DNA of 64,000 bases. Origin: Prunella strophiata (taxonomy: Eukaryota > Chordata > Aves > Passeriformes > Prunellidae). Every line of letters begins with the position of its first letter. Within the stretch, counting starts at the first letter, position 1. The notes beneath the pieces were generated by a model. It had not been told where the DNA came from, did no database searches, and worked only from the letters and a program-made list of their open reading frames with translations. A program made the translations under genes and the position numbers. This document shows positions 12,831-23,915 of the stretch, piece after piece. The stretch spans positions 1,188,499-1,252,498 of the forward strand of contig JAZBQD010000031.1 of NCBI GenBank assembly GCA_036583965.1, given 5' to 3'.

Positions 12831-15184
12831 TTGCAATTGCAATTGCAATTGCAATTGCAATTGCAATTGCAATTGCAATTGCAATTGCAATTGCAATTGC
12901 AATTGCAATTGCAATTGCAATTGCAATTGCAATTGCAATTGCAATTGCAATTGCAATTGCAATTGCAATTGCAATTGCAATTGCAATTGCAATTGCAATT
13001 GCAATTGCAATTGCAATTGCAATTGCAATTGCAATTGCAATTGCAATTGCAATTGCAATTGCAATTGCAATTGCAATTGCAATTGCAATTGCAATTGCAA
13101 TTGCAATTGCAATTGCAATTGCAATTGCAATTGCAATTGCAATTGCAATTGCAATTGCAATTGCAATTGCAATTGCAATTGCAATTGCAATTGCAATTGC
13201 AATTGCAATTGCAATTGCAATTGCAATTGCAATTGCAATTGCAATTGCAATTGCAATTGCAATTGCAATTGCAATTGCAATTGCAATTGCAATTGCAATT
13301 GCAATTGCAATTGCAATTGCAATTGCAATTGCAATTGCAATTGCAATTGCAATTGCAATTGCAATTGCAATTGCAATTGCAATTGCAATTGCAATTGCAA
13401 TTGCAATTGCAATTGCAATTGCAATTGCAATTGCAATTGCAATTGCAATTGCAATTGCAATTGCAATTGCAATTGCAATTGCAATTGCAATTGCAATTGC
13501 AATTGCAATTGCAATTGCAATTGCAATTGCAATTGCAATTGCAATTGCAATTGCAATTGCAATTGCAATTGCAATTGCAATTGCAATTGCAATTGCAATT
13601 GCAATTGCAATTGCAATTGCAATTGCAATTGCAATTGCAATTGCAATTGCAATTGCAATTGCAATTGCAATTGCAATTGCAATTGCAATTGCAATTGCAA
13701 TTGCAATTGCAATTGCAATTGCAATTGCAATTGCAATTGCAATTGCAATTGCAATTGCAATTGCAATTGCAATTGCAATTGCAATTGCAATTGCAATTGC
13801 AATTGCAATTGCAATTGCAATTGCAATTGCAATTGCAATTGCAATTGCAATTGCAATTGCAATTGCAATTGCAATTGCAATTGCAATTGCAATTGCAATT
13901 GCAATTGCAATTGCAATTGCAATTGCAATTGCAATTGCAATTGCAATTGCAATTGCAATTGCAATTGCAATTGCAATTGCAATTGCAATTGCAATTGCAA
14001 TTGCAATTGCAATTGCAATTGCAATTGCAATTGCAATTGCAATTGCAATTGCAATTGCAATTGCAATTGCAATTGCAATTGCAATTGCAATTGCAATTGC
14101 AATTGCAATTGCAATTGCAATTGCAATTGCAATTGCAATTGCAATTGCAATTGCAATTGCAATTGCAATTGCAATTGCAATTGCAATTGCAATTGCAATT
14201 GCAATTGCAATTGCAATTGCAATTGCAATTGCAATTGCAATTGCAATTGCAATTGCAATTGCAATTGCAATTGCAATTGCAATTGCAATTGCAATTGCAA
14301 TTGCAATTGCAATTGCAATTGCAATTGCAATTGCAATTGCAATTGCAATTGCAATTGCAATTGCAATTGCAATTGCAATTGCAATTGCAATTGCAATTGC
14401 AATTGCAATTGCAATTGCAATTGCAATTGCAATTGCAATTGCAATTGCAATTGCAATTGCAATTGCAATTGCAATTGCAATTGCAATTGCAATTGCAATT
14501 GCAATTGCAATTGCAATTGCAATTGCAATTGCAATTGCAATTGCAATTGCAATTGCAATTGCAATTGCAATTGCAATTGCAATTGCAATTGCAATTGCAA
14601 TTGCAATTGCAATTGCAATTGCAATTGCAATTGCAATTGCAATTGCAATTGCAATTGCAATTGCAATTGCAATTGCAATTGCAATTGCAATTGCAATTGC
14701 AATTGCAATTGCAATTGCAATTGCAATTGCAATTGCAATTGCAATTGCAATTGCAATTGCAATTGCAATTGCAATTGCAATTGCAATTGCAATTGCAATT
14801 GCAATTGCAATTGCAATTGCAATTGCAATTGCAATTGCAATTGCAATTGCAATTGCAATTGCAATTGCAATTGCAATTGCAATTGCAATTGCAATTGCAA
14901 TTGCAATTGCAATTGCAATTGCAATTGCAATTGCAATTGCAATTGCAATTGCAATTGCAATTGCAATTGCAATTGCAATTGCAATTGCAATTGCAATTGC
15001 AATTGCAATTGCAATTGCAATTGCAATTGCAATTGCAATTGCAATTGCAATTGCAATTGCAATTGCAATTGCAATTGCAATTGCAATTGCAATTGCAATT
15101 GCAATTGCAATTGCAATTGCAATTGCAATTGCAATTGCAATTGCAATTGCAATTGCAATTGCAATTGCAATTGCAATTGCAATT
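12831..15184. repeat. Perfect (AATTGC)n hexamer array, ~392 copies
   Basis: About 2354 bases of uninterrupted AATTGC with no substitution visible. The unit is self-complementary as a tandem repeat (the reverse complement GCAATT is a rotation of the same hexamer), so both strands carry the same repeat and every unit contains the palindromes CAATTG and TTGCAA. All six frames are open (Leu-Gln, Cys-Asn and Ala-Ile dipeptides), which explains long open frames on both strands; none is a gene. Confidence 0.99.
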
Positions 15185-16830
15185 CCAATTCCAATTCCAA
15201 TTCCAATTCCAATTCCAATTCCAATTCCAATTCCAATTCCAATTCCTCCCTACTGGAATTCCAATTCCAATCCAATTCCAATTCCAATTCCAATTCCAAT
15301 TCCATTCCAATTCCAATTCCTCCCTACTGGAATTCCAATTCCAATTCAATTCCAATTCCAATTCCAATTCCAATTCCAATTCCAATCCAATTCCAATTCC
15401 AATTCCTCCCTACTGGAATTCCAATTCCAATTCCAATTCCAATTCCAATTCCAATCCAATTCCAATTCCTCCCTACTGGAATTCCAATTCCAATTCCAAT
15501 TCCAATTCCAATTCCAATTCCAATTCCATTCCATTCCAATTCCAATTCCAATTCCAATTCCAATTCCAATCCAATTCCAATTCCAATCCAATTCCAATTC
15601 CATTCCAATTCCAATTCCAATTCCAATTCCAATCCAATTCCAATTCCTCCCTACTGGAATTCCAATTCCAATTCCATTCCAATTCCAATTCCTCCCTACT
15701 GGAATTCCAATTCCTCCCTACTGGAATTCCAATTCCAATTCCAATTCCAATTCCAATCCCAATTCCAATTCCCATTCCAATTCCAATTCCCATTCCCATT
15801 CCCATTCCAATTCCCATTCCCATTCCAATTCCAATTCCAATTCCAATTCCATTCCAATTCCAATTCCTCCCTACTGGAATTCCAATCCCTCCCTACTGGA
15901 ATTCCAATTCCAATTCCAATTCCAATTCCAACTCCAACTCCAATTCCAATTCCAATTCCAATTCCACTTCCAATTCCAATTCCAATTCCAATTCCAATTC
16001 CAATTCCAATTCCAATTCCAATTCCAATTCCAATCCAATTCCAATTCCCATTCCCATTCCAATTCCAATTCCAATCCAATTCCAATTCCAATCCAATTCC
16101 AATTCCAATTCCTCCCTACTGGAATTCCAATTCCAATTCCAATTCCAATTCCAATTCCAATGCCAATTCCAATTCCAATCCAATTCCAATTCCAATTCCA
16201 ATTCCAATGCCAATTCCAATTCCAATTCCAATTCCAATTCCACTTCCAATTCCAATTCCTCCCTACTGGAATTCCAATTCCAATCCAATTCCAATTCCAT
16301 TCCATTCCAATTCCAATTCCACTTCCAATTCCAATTCAATTCCAATTCCAATCCAATTCCAATTCCAATTCCATTCCAATTCCATTCCAATTCCAATTTC
16401 AATTTCAATTTCAATTTCAATTTCAATTTCAATTTCAATTTCAATTTCAATTCCTCCAAATTCTTCCCTACTGGAATTCCAATTCCAATTCCAATTCCAA
16501 CTCCAATTCCAATTCCAATTCCAATCCAATTCCAATTCCAATTCCAATTCAATTCCAATTCCAATCCAATTCCAATTCCAATCCAATTCCAATTCCACTT
16601 CCAATTCCAATTCCAATTCCAATCCAATTCCAATTCCATTCCAATTCCCATTCCCATTCCAATTCCAATTCCAATTCCAATTCCATTCCATTCCAATTCC
16701 AATTCCAATTCCATTCCATTCCAATTCCAATTCCCATTCCCATTCCAATTCCCATTCCCATTCCAATTCCAATTCCAATTCCAATTCCAATTCCAATTCC
16801 AATTCCAATCCCAATCCCAATCCCTGCAGT
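15181..16830. repeat. Degenerate (AATTCC)n array with TCCCTACTGG islands
   Basis: The hexamer changes abruptly from AATTGC to AATTCC at 15185 and continues for ~1.65 kb. It is interrupted by 5-bp contractions (AATCC, CATTCC), an AATTTC block (about 16396-16450), CATTCCC, ACTTCC and AATGCC variants. A 10-bp island TCCCTACTGG followed by AATTCC occurs about twelve times. It ends with AATCCC units at 16806-16824. The open frames here are repeat-derived. Confidence 0.97.
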
Positions 16831-17070
16831 TCCTCCACTCACATGAGCTCTGCAGGTAATTTATTTTTTTCCCCCTCCTCCAAATCCCTCTGGATTAAAA
16901 AACATTTCCAACTCCCTTTGGGCATCCGCATGTTCATTCACCCCAAATTAATTAATTCTTTTTAATTTTTAATGATCTTTCCCTCCCTCTCTGCCACAAC
17001 CCCCCCATGGCACCTTTTAAACCCAGGTTTATCTTTATCTCAATATCTTTATTTTTAATTTTTATTTTTC
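16831..17070. other. Unique spacer between arrays
   Basis: About 240 bp of ordinary sequence with T-rich stretches separate the AATTCC array from the 19-bp array. No feature recognised. Confidence 0.6.
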
Positions 17071-20000
17071 CCTGACCTGGAATGGCATTCCTGACCTGGA
17101 ATGGGGTCCCTGACCTGGAATGGCATTCCTGACCTGGAATGGCATTCCTGACCTGGAATGGCATTCCTGACCTGGAATGGGGTCCCTGACCTGGATGGTG
17201 TCCCTGACCTGGAATGGCATTCCTGACCTGGAATGGGGTCCCTGACCTGGAATGGTGTCCTGACCTGGAATGGCATTCCTGACCTGGAATGGCATTCCTG
17301 ACCTGGAATGGCATTCCTGACCTGGAATGGGGTCCCTGACCTGGAATGGCATTCCTGACCTGGAATGGCATTCCTGACCTGGAATGGTGTCCCTGACCTG
17401 GAATGGCATTCCTGACCTGGAATGGGGTCCCTGACCTGGAATGGCATTCCTGACCTGGAATGGCATTCCTGACCTGGAATGGCATTCCTGACCTGGAATG
17501 GGGTCCCTGACCTGGAATGGCATTCCTGACCTGGAATGGCATTCCTGACCTGGAATGGCATTCCTGACCTGGAATGGCATTCCTGACCTGGAATGGGGTC
17601 CCTGACCTGGAATGGCATTCCTGACCTGGAATGGCATTCCTGACCTGGAATGGCATTCCTGACCTGGAATGGCATTCCTGACCTGGAATGGCATTCCTGA
17701 CCTGGAATGGCATTCCTGACCTGGAATGGCATTCCTGACCTGGAATGGCATTCCTGACCTGGAATGGCATTCCTGACCTGGAATGGTTGTCCCTGACCTG
17801 GAATGGCATTCCTGACCTGGAATGGGGTCCCTGACCTGGAATGGTGTCCTGACCTGGAATGGCATTCCTGACCTGGAATGGCATTCCTGACCTGGAATGG
17901 CATTCCTGACCTGGAATGGGGTCCCTGACCTGGAATGGCATTCCTGACCTGGAATGGGGTCCCTGACCTGGAATGGCATTCCTGACCTGGAATGGGGTCC
18001 CTGACCTGGAAGGGCGTCCCTGACCTGGAATGGCATTCCTGACCTGGAATGGCATTCCTGACCTGGAATGGCATTCCTGACCTGGAATGGCATTCCTGAC
18101 CTGGAATGGTTGTCCCTGACCTGGAATGGCATTCCTGACCTGGAATGGCATTCCTGACCTGGAATGGCATTCCTGACCTGGAATGGCATTCCTGACCTGG
18201 AATGGCATTCCTGACCTGGAATGGGGTCCCTGACCTGGAATGGCATTCCTGACCTGGAATGGCATTCCTGACCTGGAATGGTGTCCCTGACCTGGAATGG
18301 CATTCCTGACCTGGAATGGGGTCCCTGACCTGGAATGGGGTCCCTGACCTGGAATGGCATTCCTGACCTGGAATGGGGTCCCTGACCTGGAATGGGGTCC
18401 CTGACCTGGAATGGGGTCCCTGACCTGGAATGGTGTCCCTGACCTGGAATGGGGTCCCTGACCTGGAATGGCATTCCTGACCTGGAATGGTTGTCCCTGA
18501 CCTGGATGGTGTCCCTGACCTGGAATGGGGTCCCTGACCTGGATTGGTGTCCCTGACCTGGAATGGCATTCCTGACCTGGAATGGGGTCCCTGACCTGGA
18601 ATGGCATTCCTGACCTGGAATGGCATTCCTGACCTGGAATGGCATTCCTGACCTGGAATGGCATTCCTGACCTGGAATGGTGTCCCTGACCTGGAATGGT
18701 TGTCCCTGACCTGGATGGTGTCCCTGACCTGAATGGTGTCCCTGACCTGGAATGGCATTCCTGACCTGGAAAGGTGTCCCTGACCTGGATTGGTGTCCCT
18801 GACCTGGAATGGCATTCCTGACCTGGAATGGTTGTCCCTGACCTGGATTGGTGTCCCTGACCTGGAATGGCATTCCTGACCTGGAATGGTGTCCTGACCT
18901 GGAATGGGGTCCCTGACCTGGAATGGGGTCCCTGACCTGGAATGGCATTCCTGACCTGGAATGGCATTCCTGACCTGGAATGGGGTCCCTGACCTGGATG
19001 GTGTCCCTGACCTGAATGGTGTCCCTGACCTGGAAAGGTGTCCCTGACCTGGAATGGCATTCCTGACCTGGAATGGCATTCCTGACCTGGAATGGCATTC
19101 CTGACCTGGAATGGGGTCCCTGACCTGAATGGTGTCCCTGACCTGGAATGGTTGTCCCTGACCTGGAATGGCATTCCTGACCTGGAATGGGGTCCCTGAC
19201 CTGGAATGGGGTCCCTGACCTGGATTGGTGTCCCTGACCTGGAATGGCATTCCTGACCTGGAATGGCATTCCTGACCTGGAATGGGGTCCCTGACCTGGA
19301 TGGTGTCCCTGACCTGGAATGGTGTCCCTGACCTGGAAGGTGTCCCTGACCTGGAAGGTGTCCCTGACCTGAATGGCATTCCTGACCTGGAATGGCATTC
19401 CTGACCTGGAATGGTGTCCCTGACCTGGAATGTGTCCCTGACCTGGAATGGTTGTCCCTGACCTGGAATGGCATTCCTGACCTGGAATGGGGTCCCTGAC
19501 CTGGAATGTGTCCCTGACCTGGATTGGGGTCCCTGACCTGGAATGGCATTCCTGACCTGGAATGGCATTCCTGACCTGGAAAGGTGTCCCTGACCTGAAT
19601 GGTGTCCCTGACCTGGAATGGTGTCCATGACCTGGAATGGGGTCCTGACCTGGAATGGCATTCCTGACCTGGAATGGGGTCCCTGACCTGGAATGTGTCC
19701 CTGACCTGGAATGGTGTCCTGACCTGGAATGGTGTCCTGACCTGGATGGTGTCCCTGACCTGGATGGTGTCCCTGACCTGGAATGGCATTCCTGACCTGG
19801 AATGGGGTCCTGACCTGGAATGGGGTCCTGACCTGGAATGGGGTCCCTGACCTGGAAAGGTTGTCCCTGACCTGGATTGGTGTCCCTGACCTGGAATGGT
19901 GTCCCTGACCTGGAATGGTGTCCCTGACCTGGAATGGGGTCCCTGACCTGGAATGGTGTCCCTGACCTGGAATGGTGTCCCTGACCTGGAATGGTGTCCT

Positions 20001-21367
20001 GACCTGGAATGGTGTCCCTGACCTGGAAAGGTGTCCCTGACCTGGAAAGGTGTCCCTGACCGGAATGGTGTCCCTGAACCTGGAATGGTGTCCCTGGCCT
20101 GGAATGGTGTCCCTGACCTGGAAAGGTGTCCCTGACCTGGAATGGGGTCCCTGACCTGGAATGGTGTCCCTGACCTGGAATGGTGTCCCTGACCTGGAAT
20201 GGGGTCCCTGACCTGGAATGGGGTCCCTGACCTGGAATGGGGTCCCTGACCTGGAATGGTGTCCCTGACCTGGAATGGTGTCCCTGACCTGGAATGGCAT
20301 TCCTGACCTGGAATGGTGTCCCTGACCTGGAATGGCATTCCTGACCTGGAATGGTGTCCCTGACCTGGAATGGTGTCCCTGACCTGGAATGGGGTCCCTG
20401 ACCTGGAATGGGGTCCCTGACCTGGAATGGTGTCCCTGACCTGGAATGGGGTCCCTGACCTGGAATGGTGTCCCTGACCTGGAATGGTGTCCCTGACCTG
20501 GAATGGTGTCCCTGACCTGGAAAGGTGTCCCTGACCTGGAATGGGGTCCCTGACCTGGAATGGCATCCTGACCTGGAATGGTGTCCCTGACCTGGAATGG
20601 TGTCCCTGACCTGGAATGGGGTCCCTGACCTGGATGGTGTCCCTGACCTGGAATGGTGTCCCTGACCTGGAATGGTGTCCCTGACCTGGAATGGTGTCCT
20701 GACCTGGAATGGGGTCCCTGACCTGGAATGGTGTCCCTGACCTGGAATGGTGTCCCTGAACCTGGAATGGTGTCCCGACCTGGAATGGTGTCCCTGACCT
20801 GAATGGCATTCCTGACCTGGAATGGTGTCCCTGACCTGGAATGGTGTCCCCTGACCTGAATGGCATTCCTGACCTGGAATGGTGTCCCCTGACCTGGATT
20901 GGTGTCCCTGACCTGGACTGGTGTCCCTGACCTGGATGGTGTCCCTGACCTGGAAGGTGTCCCTGACCTGGAATGGGGTCCCTGACCTGGAAGGTGTCCC
21001 TGACCTGGAATGGGGTCCTGACCTGGAATGGTGTCCTGACCTGGAATGGGGTCCTGACCTGGAATGGTGTCCCCTGACCTGGAATGTGTCCCTGACCTGG
21101 ATTGGTGTCCCTGACCTGAATGGTGTCCCTGACCTGGATGGTGTCCCTGACCTGGAATGGTGTCCCTGACCTGGAAAGGTGTCCCTGACCTGGAAAGGTG
21201 TCCCTGACCTGAATGGTGTCCCTGACTGGAATGGTGTCCCTGACCTGGATTGGTGTCCCTGACCTGGATGGTGTCCCTGACCTGGATGGTGTCCCTGACC
21301 TGGAAGGTGTCCCTGACCTGGAATGGTTGTCCCTGACCTGGAATGGTGTCCCTGACCTGGAAGGTGT
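17071..21367. repeat. 19-bp satellite array, ~226 copies
   Basis: Tandem copies of CCTGACCTGGAATGGCATT and its variants, in which GGCATTCC is replaced by GGGGTCCC, GGTGTCCC or GGTTGTCCC. The variants are not evenly spread: GCATT units dominate the left end (17071-18300) and GGTGTCCC units the right end (19900-21367). Because 19 is not a multiple of three, the minus-strand frames cycle through all phases and produce a 19-residue repeat (MPFQVRNAIPGQE type). Open frames of 1081 to 1957 codons result from the lack of stop triplets in the unit. Confidence 0.98.
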
Positions 21368-22664
21368 CCCTGTCCCATCATTGGTGTCCCTGCCCCGTTG
21401 GTGTCCCTGTCCCATGTCTGGTGTCCCTGTCCCATGTCTGGTGTCCCTGTCCCATGGTGTCCCTGTCCCATGTCTGGTGTCCCTGTCCCATGTCTGGTGT
21501 TCCTGTCCCATGACTGGTGTCCCTGGCCTGTTGGTGTCCCTGCCCTGTTGGTGTCCCTGTCCCATGGGAAGGTGCCCCTGTCCCTTGGTGTCCCATACCT
21601 GTTGGTGTCCCTGGCCCATTGGTGTCCCTGTCCCACAGGAAGGTGTCCCTGTCCCATGTCTGGTGTCCCTGTCCCATCACTGGTGTCCCTGCCCCGCTGT
21701 TGGTGTCCCTGCCCTGTTGGTGTCCCTGCCCCGTTGGTGTCCCTGTCCCTTGGTGTCCCTGTCCCACCATTGGTGTCCCTGCCCCGTTGGTGGGTGTCCC
21801 TGCCCTGTTGGTGTCCCTGCCCCGTTGGTGTCCCTGTCCCACAGGAAGGTGTCCCTGTCCCACAGGAAGGTGTCCCTGCCCCACCATTGGTGTCCCTGCC
21901 CCGTTGGTGTCCCTGTCCCACAGGAAGGTGTCCCTGTCCCACAGGAAGGTGTCCCTGTCCCACCATTGGTGTCCCTGCCCTGTTGGTGTCCCTGTCCCAC
22001 AGGAAGGTGTCCCTGCCCCGTTGGTGTCCCTGTCCCTTGGTGTCCCATACCTGTTGGTGTCCCTGTCCCACAGGAAGGTGTCCCTGTCCCACAGGAAGGT
22101 GTCCCTGTCCCTTGGTGTCCCATACCTGTTGGTGTCCCTGCCCCGTTGGTGTCCCTGTCCCTGTCCCTGTCCCTTGGTGTCCCTGTCCCATGTCTGGTGT
22201 CCCTGTCCCTTGGTGTCCCTGTCCCTTGGTGTCCCTGTCCCTGTCCCTGTCCCTTGGTGTCCCATACCTGTTGGTGTCCCTGTCCCTTGGTGTCCCATAC
22301 CTGTTGTTGTCCCATACCTGTCCCTGTCCCTGTCCCGTGATGTCCCATACCTGTTGGTGTCCCTGCCCCGTTGGTGTCCCTGTCCCACTGTTGGTGTCCC
22401 TGTCCCATGTCTGGTGTTCCTGTCCCATGACTGGTGTCCCTGTCCCGTGGTGTCCCGTACCTGTCCCTGTCCCTGTCCCTAGGTGTCCCGTACCTGTTGG
22501 TGTCCCTGTCCCATGTCTGGTGTCCCTGCCCCGTTGGTGTCCCTGTCCCTTGGTGTGTGTCCCATACCTGTTGGTGTCCCTGCCCCGTTGGTGTCCCTGT
22601 CCCATGTCTGGTGTTCCTGTCCCATCACTGGTGTCCCTGGCCCGTGGTGTCCCGTACCTGTTGG

Positions 22665-22695
<31 letters not shown>

Positions 22696-22759
22696 TGGTG
22701 TCCCTGTCCCTGTCCCTGTCCCTTGCTGTCCCTGTCCCTTGGTGTCCCGTACCTGTTGG

Positions 22760-22790
<31 letters not shown>

Positions 22791-22887
22791 TGGTGTCCCT
22801 GTCCCTAGGTGTCCCTGTCCCTTGCTGTGTGTCCCGTACCTGTTGGTGTCCCTGTCCCTGTCCCTTGGTGTCCCTGTCCATGTCTGG

Positions 22888-22918
<31 letters not shown>

Positions 22919-23275
22919 TGGTGTCCCTGTCCCATGTCTGGTGTCCCTGCCCCGTTGTTGGTGTCCCGTACCTGTTGGTGTCCCTGTCCCTTGGTGTCCC
23001 TGTCCCTGTGTGTCCCGTACCTGTTGGTGTCCCTGTCCCTGTGTGTCCCGTACCTGTTGGTGTCCCTGTCCCTGTCCCTTGGTGTCCCTGTCCATGTCTG
23101 GTGTCCCTGTCCCTGTGTGTCCCGTACCTGTTGGTGTCCCTGTCCCCTGGTGTGTGTACCTGTTGGTGTCCCTGTCCCTGTCCCTGTCCCTAGGTGTCCC
23201 TGTCCCTTGGTGTCCCTGTCCCTGTGTGTCCCGTACCTGTTGGTGTCCCTGTCCCTGTGTGTCCCTGTCCCTGTG

Positions 23276-23312
<37 letters not shown>

Positions 23313-23915
23313 AGGTGTCCCTGTCCCTGTGTGTCCCTGCCCTGTTGGTGTCCCTGTCCCTGTGTGTCCCTGCCCTGTTGGTGTCCCTGCCCCGTTGGTG
23401 TCCCTGTCCCTAGGTGTCCCTGTCCCTGTGTGTCCTGTACCTGTTGGTGTCCCTGTCCCTGTGTGTCCTGTACCTGTTGGTGTCCCTGTCCCTGTGTGTC
23501 CCTGTCCCTGTGTGTCCCTGTCCCTGTGTGTCCCTGCCCTGTTGGTGTCCCTGTCCCTGTCCCCTGTTGGTGTCCCATACCTGTTGGTGTCCCATACCTG
23601 TCCCTGTCCCTGTCCCCTGGTGTGTGTCCCATACCTGTTGGTGTCCCATACCTGTCCCTGTCCCTGTCCCCTGGTGTGTGTACCTGTTGGTGTCCCTGTC
23701 CCTAGGTGTCCCTGTCCCCTGGTGTGTGTACCTGTTGGTGTCCCTGTCCCTGTGTGTCCCGTACCTGTTGGTGTCCCTGTCCCTGTGTGTCCCATACCTG
23801 TTGGTGTCCCTGTCCCTAGATGTCCCTGTCCCTAGGTGTCCCTGTCCCTGTGTGTCCTGTACCTGTTGGTGTCCCTGTCCCTGTGTGTCCTGTACCTGTT
23901 GGTGTCCCTGTCCCA
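21368..23915. repeat. GGTGTCCC / TGTCCC composite array
   Basis: A continuation of the 19-bp array with a new arrangement. GGTGTCCC blocks are joined by short linkers: TGTCCC runs, CATGTCTGG, CACAGGAAGG, TACCTGTTGG, TGCCCCGTTGG and TGTGTGTCCC. Unit lengths vary from 6 to about 30 bp. CATGTCTGG and CACAGGAAGG linkers are more frequent on the left; TACCTGTTGG and TGTGTGTCCC on the right. Open frames on both strands are compositional. Confidence 0.96.

Noticed and set aside
12783..16965. Open frames of 840-1392 codons on both strands (Leu-Gln, Cys-Asn, Ala-Ile and Ile-Pro dipeptides)
   Set aside because: They are the six-frame readings of AATTGC/AATTCC hexamers, which contain no stop triplet; not genes.
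16952..22935. Minus-strand open frames of 1081, 1555 and 1957 codons with a repeated PFQVRNAIPGQE-type peptide
   Set aside because: The 19-bp unit lacks stops in these phases and the frame cycles through all three phases across units; no ordinary coding sequence or splice sites border it.
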